A DNA stretch of 27,818 nucleotides from Planctomycetota bacterium (GCA_014584345.1 JACTNB010000018.1:1-27818), one strand, 5' to 3'; shown: positions 8,020 through 18,200, counted from the first letter of the stretch. Program-made: numbers and translations. Notes: generated by a model not told the origin, from the sequence alone.

Positions 8020-9284
8020 GGCGCGAACTCCGGAAACTGCGTTGGAAGCTGTGTTGGCACATCACGGATACTCGATCGTTTCGCTTCGGCCGTCAGAAAA
8101 GGCAGAAATGAACCTGAGAGCCATTTCTCCCAATCGTGCCAATTGGACTTGGATACGGGGTTGAAACCGTGTGCAAGAATGGATTGGTTTCGGTGAGTGA
8201 GCAGGCTCAGCATCGGGTTTGCGTTGGATGTGGCGAATGCCTGTGTTTCCGCGTTGCCGACACTTTCCAGGATGGTCCAAGCGTTATGCAGTCCAGCGAA
8301 GTACCTGCCGCTCGCGTTCTTCGGCAAAGTCATGCCTGCAGGAATCTGCGTCTCGTGGATATCGCTCGTGTTGATTCCCGCGTCCCGCTTGAGCAGCCAC
8401 TGAGCAGTCCATTCGAGCAGGCGGTATGCACGGGCCACGGCATCGTCAAACAGTTGTCGGGTGGCTCGTCGCTCCAGATTCAAATAGAGATCCAGAAGTT
8501 GTGCAGGGGCTTGTGTCTCCTGGGAACGCGTTAAGGTACCAAGTACTGCGAGATACTTACCAAACTGAGCCCCCAGCGGCTTGAGAAGCCTATGAGCCTC
8601 CTGGTGGTCAAATCGATCCCAAGCCGCGAATGCACGACTCGCCGTAAGGGCCGCCAGATAATGGTTACGATCATTCTCCTCGCTCGGAGCATCCATCGTC
8701 TCTAAAGAAACGGCAGATTCTGCGTATCCGAAATACTTCCAGGGAGCGAGAGCGACGCTACGCTTCTGAACAAAGCGAATGCGTTCAACGTTGGCGCGAA
8801 CAGGAATCTCAGTTCCATCAGTGACCTGCACGAGATTCATGCGTTGGCCGGCAACCATAAAAAGCGTCACCGCATCGTCGAATTCCAACCCAGTCAGAAT
8901 CAAGGCAGCGGTCATACTCTTCGTGCCGCCCGTATAATCAGCAATGATCCGGACACCTGGAGCCTCTTTCGTGATTTCAGAAAGCAGCTTACGCAACTCC
9001 TGATGAATGGCATCTGGATCATCCGGCACAACGATTCTGGTTGAAAACTGCTCGTTGCTGAGACCCGCTTGCGTCGGAATGTTGGGTAGCGACGGAGCTT
9101 CGTCGGAAAACGACTTTTTGATACAGTTTCCCTCACCGGTGATTTGTCGGATTGAACCCGCCTTTCCGTCAGTGCATACGAACCACACAAACTGCGGCTG
9201 ATGTTTGCGGATCGACGTCACAATTGGTGCGTGGCTTCCACCAACCGTGCAGATCAGAATCGGCTGAGAACTGCTGACTGCCAT
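8016..9284 (-). CDS. CARF-HEPN protein (TIGR02710-like), predicted cOA-activated RNase
   Basis: This 422-aa protein heads the cmr operon. The N-terminal half looks like a CARF domain: ICTVGGSHAPI (11-21) forms the first ligand-binding loop and DYTGGTKSMTAAL (116-128) the second, as in the Csm6/Csx1-type TIGR02710 family. The C-terminal half is helical and carries R365-NQSILA-H372, an R-x6-H motif of HEPN RNases, after DDAVARAYRLLEW. The expected role is that cyclic oligoadenylate made by Cas10 binds the CARF dimer and switches on non-specific RNA cutting by HEPN. The CARF half might also degrade the ligand, as in some family members; this cannot be told from sequence. ATG at 9284 has AGGAG about eight bases upstream. 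Overlap with cmr1 shows it is part of the operon. Confidence 0.85.
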   Translation of the reverse strand: MAVSSSQPILICTVGGSHAPIVTSIRKHQPQFVWFVCTDGKAGSIRQITGEGNCIKKSFSDEAPSLPNIPTQAGLSNEQFSTRIVVPDDPDAIHQELRKLLSEITKEAPGVRIIADYTGGTKSMTAALILTGLEFDDAVTLFMVAGQRMNLVQVTDGTEIPVRANVERIRFVQKRSVALAPWKYFGYAESAVSLETMDAPSEENDRNHYLAALTASRAFAAWDRFDHQEAHRLLKPLGAQFGKYLAVLGTLTRSQETQAPAQLLDLYLNLERRATRQLFDDAVARAYRLLEWTAQWLLKRDAGINTSDIHETQIPAGMTLPKNASGRYFAGLHNAWTILESVGNAETQAFATSNANPMLSLLTHRNQSILAHGFNPVSKSNWHDWEKWLSGSFLPFLTAEAKRSSIRDVPTQLPTQFPEFAP

Positions 9285-9378
9285 TCACGACACTCCTGCG
9301 TAATTAAGAATTGATCGCTTGGTACGACCTCGCCACATGGAACGACGGTGATTCGCATGAGGGCCCTTCGGTTACAGG

Positions 9379-9583
9379 CTATTTCTTGGTTTTGGATGCC
9401 GAAGTCTCGACCTGTTTCATGAGCCTCTCCAAGTCCGTCCGTTTTATAGAGGCGGTAGTTGTTGGCTGGATGTCGATATTCCTCAATCTTGCCGGCTGCT
9501 CCCCACGCTCGGACGGTGTTGGGACTGACTCCTAGGATTTCGGCGGCCTACTTGACACGCACGTAACCTTCGTCCCTTAACAT
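9379..9583 (-). pseudogene. Broken MerR/excisionase-type HTH gene
   Basis: Read on the minus strand from ATG at 9583, the frame gives MLRDEGYVRVK, then a TAG stop (9550-9548), then AAEILGVSPNTVRAWGAAGKI and EEYRHPANNYRLYK. This is the winged helix-turn-helix of MerR-like or excisionase-like DNA-binding proteins, where a Glu (GAG) is normal at the place of the TAG. A second lesion follows: the run of four A (9442-9445) is one too many. With three, the frame continues KRTDLERLMKQVETSASK to a stop at 9379. The repaired protein would have 67 aa. Such proteins often accompany recombinases or restriction systems; no partner gene survives here. It lies between the CARF gene and the truncated gene upstream. 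Confidence 0.7.
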
Positions 9584-9796
9584 CCTTCCACTCCATCGAT
9601 CGGGAAGACACTTCGGACTCGCCGACAAGTAAACCATACAAAATGCTGAAATTGCGCACAATGAAACAGCACTAGGCAGGCCAATTTCGACGCCATGAGC
9701 CATTAACTCTGCCTGAGTGAAACGCTCGGCGATGTCCCAGTTATGCTGATACAACCACGCCGGCGCGTCGTGCGGCATGGAGATGAGTATTCTCAT
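9584..9796 (-). pseudogene. Truncated 5' end of an unidentified gene
   Basis: ATG at 9796 overlaps the stop of the upstream pyruvyl transferase gene by four bases (ATGA), as expected for the next gene of that operon. It starts MRILISMPHDAPAWLYQHNW, with good coding character up to about VEIGLP. From there the frame runs on through AT-richer sequence and straight into the start of the broken HTH gene, ending at its TAG (9548). The open frame thus looks like a gene start joined to unrelated DNA by a deletion. The N-terminus resembles the first strand of a Rossmann-type glycosyltransferase, which would fit the neighbours, but the piece is too short to name. Confidence 0.45.
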
Positions 9797-10605
9797 GGCA
9801 TCTCCCTCTTCGCCAGTCTGCAGTTGGGGAAGTGGGCGAGGGTTGAGTGGTAGAGTTCGCGGCTTTTGTGGTAGCCGTGGCCGTTGGGGTACAGGACGGT
9901 GTCCCGGCCGCCGAGGGTGGCGGCGATGGCGACGTGGAGGCGGTCGGTGTGGACGCGATCGTAGCGGCAGACCTGTTGCAGCAGCCAGTCGCCGGAGGTG
10001 TGGTCTCCCTCTCGGCTGAGGTCGCGAGTGGTGTCTGCTTGTTCGGCTTCCGGTTCCAGGGGAATCTCCGTGCCGATGCGGTCTCGGCGGAAGGCGGCGA
10101 GGGTGCCGGAGCCTCCGCAGGCAGCAAGACGCGGCGGTGGAGTCCAGAAGGCGGGGTCGGGTGCGTATTCCGCCGTGAAGCCCATCTCCCGGGCAATTGT
10201 GACCGAATAGTGATCGCGGCCATAGAGATAAAGGTGTGGCAGATGTTGCACCTGCCGCAGACGGCACGCCTCGAAAGTGGAGGGGAGCACCAGCACGAAC
10301 GGGGAGATGGCCGCCGCCTCGGTGACGATGGTCGCCGCGATGCCGAAGGTTTCACACCAGGCACCCCCGCCGCCGTACACCACGGGGAGATCGGGCCGCA
10401 CGCCGTCGCGGGGAACCTGGCGGAAATCGAGACCGGCCTGACGGAACAGTTCCCGGGTGCCAGCGACAATCAGGCCATCCCCCGCGTTGCCGGGGTTGAC
10501 GATCCACTGAAATGGCTGCAACGTCCGCAGATGCTCGATCAGCCCGGCACTTTCCGCACGAACACTTGCCAGCACGCGGCGGATCGTCAGTTGGTTGTGG
10601 CTCAT
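9793..10605 (-). CDS. Polysaccharide pyruvyl transferase-like protein
   Basis: This 270-aa protein resembles the polysaccharide pyruvyl transferase family (PF04230). The N-terminal part has WIVNPGNAGDGLIVAGTREL, the nucleotide-fold opening with a GNAGD loop, then PVVYGGGGAWCETFG. The C-terminal part has HTDRLHVAIAATLGGRDTVLYPN, the usual HTDRLHVAI signature. Members add pyruvate ketals to sugars, or act as glycosyltransferase-like enzymes on exopolysaccharide. The frame is open further upstream, but ATG at 10605 is chosen because it overlaps the GT2 stop by four bases and the family starts there. It is probably co-transcribed with the GT2 gene before it. Its last 47 bases recur in inverted orientation at 25241-25287. 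Confidence 0.75.
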   Translation of the reverse strand: MSHNQLTIRRVLASVRAESAGLIEHLRTLQPFQWIVNPGNAGDGLIVAGTRELFRQAGLDFRQVPRDGVRPDLPVVYGGGGAWCETFGIAATIVTEAAAISPFVLVLPSTFEACRLRQVQHLPHLYLYGRDHYSVTIAREMGFTAEYAPDPAFWTPPPRLAACGGSGTLAAFRRDRIGTEIPLEPEAEQADTTRDLSREGDHTSGDWLLQQVCRYDRVHTDRLHVAIAATLGGRDTVLYPNGHGYHKSRELYHSTLAHFPNCRLAKREMP

Positions 10606-11228
10606 AGATGGACTCCAATCACCGTGGGTTCGAACAGAACCGCGTCGTAGCCTCCCGCTGCTTGCACCACTCGTTCGAAATAGCGAAAGTCGCTGCCGGG
10701 GCCTTGCTGGTCGGACCATTCGGCCCGGCGGGCCAGGTTGCGTTCGATGAGAAAACAGCCGGTGTCGATGTTGCCGAGGCGGAATTGTCGGTCGTCCTGC
10801 TCCCAGCGAGCCACGCTTGGCACCGGTTCATATCGAAAGCGGTTGTGGCGGAGTTGAGCGACCACGATGGGGTACGCCTCACTCGCCAGGGCCAGCAGAC
10901 AGGCCAGGGCGTGGGGATAGAACCAGTTGTCGTCGTCCCAGAAAACGACATACCGCCCGGTCGCCTCGCGCAGACCCGCATCCTTGCAGGCGGCTCCGAA
11001 TTGGCCCTGGGATTCCGGCAAGGGAACAGAGCGACGGCGAATCCGCTCCTCTGCGGGAAACGCCCGCAGCACCGTTTGCGTGGCCCGCTCCGGCGGACCA
11101 TCGGGAACCACCAGATGCTCTATCAGCCCGTCCCCCCATTGCTGCAACCGCACGGCTTCCAGCAACCGCCACAAATCCTTCGCCCGCCGGAACGTCGGCG
11201 TGATGATGCTGACCACGGGCGCTGGCAT
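10602..11228 (-). CDS. Family 2 glycosyltransferase
   Basis: This 208-aa protein has the GT-A fold layout of family 2 glycosyltransferases: VVSIITPTFRRAKDLWRLLE at the N-terminus, then GQFGAACKDAGLREATGRY, then VVFWDDDNWFYPHAL. The DDDN is the metal- and nucleotide-sugar-binding DxD motif. A short acceptor part follows (GNIDTGCFLIERNLARR). It has no membrane segment, so it likely acts in the cytoplasm, moving a sugar from a nucleotide donor to a glycan or protein; the substrate cannot be told. The ATG at 11228 lacks an obvious ribosome-binding site, and only 49 bases separate it from the Rhs fragment upstream. Its original promoter may therefore have been lost by recombination. It overlaps the pyruvyl transferase-like gene by four bases. 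Confidence 0.85.
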   Translation of the reverse strand: MPAPVVSIITPTFRRAKDLWRLLEAVRLQQWGDGLIEHLVVPDGPPERATQTVLRAFPAEERIRRRSVPLPESQGQFGAACKDAGLREATGRYVVFWDDDNWFYPHALACLLALASEAYPIVVAQLRHNRFRYEPVPSVARWEQDDRQFRLGNIDTGCFLIERNLARRAEWSDQQGPGSDFRYFERVVQAAGGYDAVLFEPTVIGVHL

Positions 11229-11277
11229 GTGCTGGATTCATTGAAGGAGAAAAGATAGTATTGAGACAACAGGCTCC

Positions 11278-11466
11278 CGACCGTTGGGATAGACCAAAGC
11301 CGTGGGCCGGACGGTGTTGTCCGACCCGTCGGCGTAGGTGTACTGGACCTTGGGTGTGGTCGCGGGATTCACGGCGTCCTCGTGCGATTGGTAATCCGTG
11401 GTCAATTGGCCGAAGTTATTGTACACAAAAAGGACGTCGTTGACGATATTTCTCTGGCCAACGGCC
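11278..11466 (-). pseudogene. Orphan fragment of Rhs core
   Basis: These 189 bases align without gaps to 14018-14206 inside the Rhs gene at a constant offset of 2740, with 12 mismatches by my count (about 94% identity). They encode AVGQ, a short differing stretch, then VNDVLFVYN, FGQLTTDYQSHEDAV and YPNGRE. On the 5' side the similarity stops before AVGQ. On the 3' side it stops after YPNGRE, where the frame runs to a stop within 13 codons. There is no start or complete YD-repeat unit. This is a relic of a second Rhs copy or of a recombination event. It lies downstream of the one-TM gene, where displaced Rhs pieces are typically found. Confidence 0.85.
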
Positions 11467-11630
11467 TGTTCAGCGGGCATCCATCTCGTTGCACATGGCT
11501 TAGCAAACCTCTTGTGGCAATGCCACACCGGTAGCCGCTATCGCGTCAACCGGTGCCACCCGCCTGCCCTACAATACTTGTACAGTATCCTCAAGAAGTT
11601 ATAGGACGACCTCTAGAAAGACCTTCCTTG

Positions 11631-12212
11631 CTATCGCAAGTAGGGGGAACATCGTTCAAGAGCGTCAGAATCTATATCTGCCATAGTTTTATCAAAGAAG
11701 CACATACTGCTAACGCCGTACTTTACAATGTTAAAACAAGCTGATACTCGATCACAATACTTGTAGTTATTCGGCTTGACTGGCAACAATATGGTTCCGT
11801 AACCATCAACCACCTCAGCAATTATTTTCCCCGATAAGTCATAATTGCGAGAGTTAATTACCGAATCTAGGTTGTAGGCGAGCTCTCCTGTTCGGCGCCA
11901 GCCAAAATCGTCTTGTTTCGTAATTCCCTCGCCAAGCAGCGATTCGCTGCTATGAATCTGAAACTTAAACACATCACCTGCGATACGATCCGCCCTGTAT
12001 ATAATTTCTCCAATCGTCAATCTGTATGAATAAACACGGGTCCCAATAATAGGCCGGTCGTCACTTGTTATTCCTAGGCCACGATACATATACGTCTCAT
12101 CTACCCCATACGGAGCCGTTGTTGACTTGCCAGCTAATGAATAGACCAACAAAAACACCAACGTAGAAACTAAAATACAACACAGAAATATCCAGTTCTT
12201 CTTGCCTGCCAT
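11631..12212 (-). CDS. One-TM protein downstream of Rhs tip, candidate immunity/partner
   Basis: I do not recognise this 193-aa protein. After MAGKKNW it has one strongly hydrophobic segment (about residues 7-28) that would anchor it in the inner membrane, with a polar domain of about 165 aa, probably on the outer side. That domain contains several Tyr-rich strands and three Cys near the C-terminus. ATG at 12212 is chosen over an upstream opening because AAGGTGG lies five bases before it and the membrane segment then sits at the N-terminus. It starts 10 bases after the Rhs stop and shares the low GC of the Rhs tip (23 of 60 bases at 11701-11760). By position it is the candidate immunity protein of that tip; no sequence motif proves this. 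Confidence 0.65.
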   Translation of the reverse strand: MAGKKNWIFLCCILVSTLVFLLVYSLAGKSTTAPYGVDETYMYRGLGITSDDRPIIGTRVYSYRLTIGEIIYRADRIAGDVFKFQIHSSESLLGEGITKQDDFGWRRTGELAYNLDSVINSRNYDLSGKIIAEVVDGYGTILLPVKPNNYKYCDRVSACFNIVKYGVSSMCFFDKTMADIDSDALERCSPYLR

Positions 12213-12222
12213 TGTAGCCACC

Positions 12223-15200
12223 TTATTTGTTTTTGCATAAGTCACAGTACAGCTTGCAAAGTGGTCGACCTCCTCTGCTTGCAATTCGACACGCAGCCTG
12301 CACAGGAGGAGGCAGCAGCCTACATACGATACTATCAATTGATCTTCCTTTGTCGCACAATTGCTTGCACTCTTCTTTTGAGCAATCCAGCCCTCTTCTT
12401 TCGAAAGAATATACAACCACTCTCTCTATTGGGCTGCTGCAAATGCCGCAAGAGTCGTCTATTATAATTACATCTTCGAAAATGTGCGGTACTGTTGCTC
12501 CATCATCGCTTTTTGTAGCGTCAACAAAATCATCGCAAGTAAATAGTTCTCCCCCGCCTGTCATGAGGTCCATTTTTATGGACTTGCACTCATATGTGCA
12601 TTCGGTTGTTTTTTTTGTCTTGTCGTGACTAATATTTGTGGTTCGGCAGTCATAAGTAACTTTGCATGCCAGTCCAGACGGATCCATTCCCTTATAAACA
12701 AAGTAAGCTATGTACACATTGGTGCCGTCCACATATTTCTCAGGGTCTCGTGTTACGAATAAACCTAGTACCGAATGATATGCGCGATTTCTTACATTGA
12801 ACACCTCAGTGCCCTGATCCCACCGATACGCCGCATACAGCCACTCCCATTCATTAGACGAACTCGATTGTGGCACAAAGGAGTCATTAAGGAACATCGG
12901 TTGGCCATACGCCGAATACGCGAAGCGTTCTTGTGCCGCACCGCTGCCGTCAATCAGGCAGGTGACGTTCCAGTTCGCGTCTTGCAAGCCGTAAAGGCGT
13001 TCATCGAGAGTGCCGTTGTTGTTGGTGTCACGGTCGCGGAGGAGGATTTCGTCGATGTACCGCAGGCCCCAGACGAATTGTTTCTCGGCCTCCATGGAGG
13101 AGTCGAGGCGTTCTTCGATCAATTGCCATTTGCTGGGCTCGGTGAAGTAGCAGTGGCGGGTTTCTTCGAGGGTGCCGGTGGTGTAGGCCTGCTCGACCAC
13201 GCGGCGTTTGGCTCCGTCGTACTGGTAGCTGGCGATGGTGTGCGTGGTGGTGTCGTCCACGAGTTTCACCAGGCGGTTCCAGGCGTCGTAGGTTGCGGTG
13301 AAGGATGCCGTGGGGTCGGCCGGCTGGGGCATGGTGGTCATGTTGCCGGCTTTGGAGTAAGCCGGGGTGACCCAGGTGGGGCCGGTCGAGGCGGAGATAT
13401 CGGTGATCTCGTTGACGGTGTTCGCGGTGCGGGACTGGTTGAGGTCCCAGCCGGAGCCGTCGTCGTCCTGGAGATATTTCTGCCAGTTGCCGGTTTGATC
13501 CAGCGACCAGCACTCGGCGTAGGTCTCGTCCGTCACGCCGTTGTGACTGCCATTCAGCGTTCCCCGCTGCAAATCCTTGAGGCGTTGGATGGCGTCGTTG
13601 CCGTAGAGTTCGTCAAAATGTTTGCCCAACGCATCGGCCACCACGTTCTTCCGCCAGATGCGATTTCCCGCTCGGTTGTAGCCATACTGAATGCGATCGA
13701 CATCCGCCAACGCATCGTAATTGTACCAGCGGTTGTCCTTGACACGCCCGAAACGATCGAAGCCTGAGTAAATGTCGCCGGTGTCGGGATCGTTGGTTCC
13801 TGCCAGATCGACCATGGTCCACTTAACTTCAGGCTGCGGGGAATCGGCGACCACAAACCCCCGACCAAACGGAGCATTCACGGATTGAGCCGAACCGCCC
13901 CGACCGAGGTAGCTGTAATCGACCAGGTGGGTGGTGCCGTCGTCGTCGATGAGGGAGGCCACGCGGCTGGCGGCGTCGGCCATTTCGCCGGTGGAGCCGT
14001 AATCGTAGTGCAGTTCGCGACCGTTGGGATAGACCAGAGCCGTGGGCCGGACGGTGTTCTCCGCCCCGTCGGCGTAGGTGTACTGGACCTTGGGTGTGGT
14101 CGCGGGATTCACGGCATCCTCGTGCGATTGGTAATCCGTGGTCAATTGGCCGAAATCATTGTACACAAAGAGGACGTCGTTGACGATATCACCTTGGCCG
14201 ACGGCCGGATTATCGTAAGAAGTGAGGTGCTCCCGCATTCCTCGAACCTCGTAGGTCATCTCAATCCGGCGAACGGCGGCGTCCACATCGGTCCCGAGCG
14301 TGGTGACGCGATCCTGAGTATGACGACCGAGTTTGTCGTAATCGTAGGTGTGGACCGTGCCGTTCTGGTCGGTGACGGTGGTCGTCTGCTGCTGACGATT
14401 GTAGCTGAAGGAAATGACGTCGGAGGCATCAACGGAATCGGGGTAGATTTCCTGGCGTTTCAGGAAAGTGCTGGCGATGTCGGAATCGGTCAGCGTGGTG
14501 CCGTAGATGTATTGAGTGGTCTGGTCTCCCGTGACGGAATTCTCGGCAGTGATGGAAATCACGTTGCCATCTGGATTGTAAGCCGTGCGGACGGTGACAT
14601 TTGCGTCTTCCGAGACTACGCACAGCCCACCAGAGGAGGAACTGGACGAACTTTGCGGATTCATGATTCGTTTGGTCTCCCGCCCGAAGTCATCGAATTC
14701 CATGACCGTGACCATCCCGGCGGGGTCCACGGTCTCGGACGAATTTCCGGCCTGGTCGTATTCGAGAGTGGTGACCAGGATGGTGTCCGAGCGGTTGGGG
14801 ATGGTGCCGGGGCGGGTCAGTTCACTTCCGCCGTTGGTGCCGTAGTTGGCGTTGGCGACCATGCGACCGATGCCGTCGGCATATTGAGCCGCATACGAGA
14901 CTCTGGCTTTCGGAGTGGTGTCCGGATCCTGCAGCGGGCCGGTTTGGGTGGCGGGAGCATCGTGGTAACGCTGCCGCTCGCGGGTTTCGAGAACATTCGA
15001 GCCGTCGTCGTAGACAGTTTCGCTTTGCTCCAGAATGGTGTCGTCGGTGACACTACCGGCTTCGGCGTACGTGGTTTCGTCGAGATCGTAACCGACATAT
15101 CGGACGGTTGGTCGCCCGAGGCTGTCGTACGTGGTTTTCGTGAACAGGTCCGAGCCGGCCGGCAGGGATTTGATGACATTCCCGGACGCGTCGTACCAGG

Positions 15201-18200
15201 TGTTGTTGACAAGCGAATTGCCCACGGTTCCCGTGCTCGGGTCCACGCCGTATTGATTGGTGCGGTAAACGCGGTTGAGGTCGTCGTAGAGGGTTTCGCT
15301 GCGGGCGAGGAGGTTGCCGGTTTCGTCGGTGTCGTAGCGTTCCGTTTTGATGACGCGGTTGAGGTTGTCGTAGTAGGTTTTTTCGAAGTAGTCGAGTTCG
15401 CCCGTGGTGGTGAGGCGGCGGTTGCGGAAGTCATAGGTGAAGGTGGTGACGCGGGTGTCGCTGCTGTTGACGTGGCTGGTTTGCTGAGTCAGGTTGCCGT
15501 TGCCGCCGGGTTGGCCGCCGTCGTACTGGTTTGCGGAGACGACGACCATGTTGTTGCCGGTCGCTCCGCCACCGGTCGGGTCAGTGGGGGTGGCTCCGTT
15601 GTCGTTGGTGCCGACCCAGTTCGAGAGGACCAGGCCGCGGGGTCCGTACACAACGCGGTTGATGGTCCCGCCGGGAGAGATGGTGGCGACTCGGCGTTTC
15701 ATCTCGTCGTAGCGGTAACTGGTCTCGGCGTAGTTGACCGATTTCAGGCCGACGCCGGTGGCCGGGATGTCGAAGTACACCCTTTCGGAATGAACCTGGC
15801 AGCATTCCGTGTATTGATACGTGTGCCAGCGGGTGTAGCTGGACTGGGCGAAGGTGTCGGAGGGGAGCAGTTTCCCGGCGGTGCTGGCCCGGGTGGCCTG
15901 TATCTGCTCGCGGACGTTGCCGTTCTTGTCCACCTCGGTGATATTGACCGGATTGACCAGCGTGTAGGTGTAACCGGGAGCCGAACCGGTGGCGTAGCCC
16001 TGAGCCGTGCGGGTGATGTTGCGAGAGGCGTTGGCTTCGTACACGATCCAGTTGGCCGTGCGGACAGTGGTCGGCGTGCCTCCCAGGTCGATCTGGTGAG
16101 CCGGGCCGAGCGACTGTGTGATCCGGCCCCGATCATCGTGCTCGTAATCGCTGACGAGATTCAGCCCGCCGCCCGTGGGCGTGACCCAGCCGGTCGGGTG
16201 ATCGGTCTCGATGGAGGTATCGACATCCTGCACTTGCCGGACGATGGCCCCGGTCGGGATGTCGTAGACCATGCGGGAAATGAAGCCCCGCTCGTCCATG
16301 CTCCAGGTGCGGTAGCCGTGGGTGTCGAAGTATTCGCGAAGGGTGTTGGCGACACCAGACCCGTTCTGGGAATCGGCAATGACGGGGAGCGTGGTGACCC
16401 GCTCCTGCACCTGGCAGGTCCCCTCGTACCAGGTGTAATCGTAGCTGGTGACGATGGTTTCCTGCGGGTCGGTGGCGGAGGGGTAACGGGTTTCCCGGGA
16501 GAGGAAATAGACGGGTTGCCCCCCGGCGGACGAAGAGGAGGACGAAGAGGAATTGTTGCAGCAATCGCAGGGGATGTATTCCCGCTCGAGCTGCTGGATG
16601 GGGGTGCCCTGTTCTCCTTCCTGCAGATGGCTGGTCGCCAGCCAGTTGGTGGGGGCGTGGTAGGTGAAGGTGTGGATGAGACCCGCGGAATTCCGCAAGT
16701 ATTCGTAGCTGCCACTTACTTCGTGGAGCAGATCGGCATATTGGTCGTCGTAGCCGGAAATGGCAGCCGAGGTGGCCTGCAGCACGATATTGGAGGAGGC
16801 GTCGTACTTGTAGAACGTGTACCACTCGTCTTCGCCGGATTTGAGGATGGAGAGCATCGGCTGCGCGGCGTAATTGCAGTAGACGATGTTGGCGCTACCA
16901 TCCGGCAGGGTTTCGGTGGTTTTGGTTTTCCAGGCGTTGACATCGTCCTCGAACGTACTTTCCTCGTAGGCGAAGGTGAAGGTTTCGGTGCCCCCCTTGA
17001 TGCGTTCCAGGACCACACGCTGCTTTTCGTCGAATTCGAAGTAGTAGTCGGCATACTCGGCGACCTGGGCATCGGTGGCGGTGAAGGGATCGCTGACCGC
17101 CGGATCGGCAGCCAGTCTGTCGAAGGCCTGGGGATTCAGGATGTATTTCAGCAGATAGGCGGCAGGTTCGTTCGCGGAACTACTGCTGCTGCTACTGCTG
17201 CCGTTGGGTTCCAGATGCTTGTAGTAGCGATAGTAATAAGTGCCGGTATCCTGCCAGGCGCTGCCATCCCAGGACTGGGTGGTGGCGGATTTCAGGTCTT
17301 CCTCGTTGCCGTGGGGGTCGTCCACGCCGTAATAATCGTACGTGGCACGCTGGATATTCTGCCAGGCCCCGGCATTGAGCTTGCGCCGCAGCGTCACGCT
17401 TTCGAGCAACAAGTCCCCTTCATCGATGTAGCTGTAGAGGAACTGCTCGGTGATGGTGTCGGTTCCCTCGGTGTAGGCCCGTTCGACTTCGGTGAAGTTC
17501 GCGCCGTTCGTGCTCATGGCGGTGACGGCGACGGTCTGGCCTCCCGGGGAGACCCGGCGGGTAAACATGCCCGTGTAATCGTCGAACTCCGTGATGGAGC
17601 CATCCAGGTCGGTGAGGCGGTAACACTGGGTCTCGGTGTCGTGTTCGAGGTGGGATTTCACATTGAAACGGGGAGTCCATGTTCCCTCGATCTTATCGAA
17701 CCAGAGGGACGCGTTGGCGGTTCCCTGAATGACGACCTGGGTGATTTCAGTCCCCACCAGCCCACTGGGGCCTTGCACCAGGAACGGCCACTCCGTGACC
17801 TGCCAGTTGACCCCCTGGCCAATGGTCTCGGCATGGGACATGCGCGACCGGAAACTGCGGGTGTGCCCCCAGGAGACGCCGTAGCCTCCCACGGACAAGT
17901 CGCTGGCCTGGTAGATCAACGCGCCGGTGCCGTACTTGACCGGACCTATGCTGAATTCGTAACTGCTCCCGCATCCCGGTCTGCCACAAGTACCACTCGA
18001 GCAACCCGGCGTGGGATCCCAAGGGTTCGGTTTGGGATCCCAAGGATTGGGTCTGGGGTCCCAGGGATTGGGTTTGGGATCGCCAGGGATGGGCGAAGGA
18101 GGATTGGGCGAGGGATCGGGGGAGGGGGGAGCGGGAATGGGCGAGGGGGGCGACGGTTCGGGTAGGGCATCGGGGATGGGGATAGTTTCAGAGATTATTA

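Noticed and set aside
9360..9540. A short plus-strand frame at 9311-9535 between the CARF gene and the HTH remnant
   Set aside because: It is the reverse of the HTH pseudogene, whose minus-strand reading gives a recognisable helix-turn-helix once two lesions are allowed for.
11238..11528. A 96-codon minus-strand frame containing the Rhs fragment, as a gene
   Set aside because: Only the middle part matches Rhs. Both ends are unrelated sequence, and no complete YD-repeat domain or ribosome-binding site is present.
13885..18165. A 1426-codon open frame on the plus strand opposite the Rhs gene
   Set aside because: It mirrors the Rhs gene codon for codon, is Val/Gly-rich with no domain or repeat of its own, and vanishes where the Rhs gene turns AT-rich. 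It is a product of GC-rich codon bias on the other strand.
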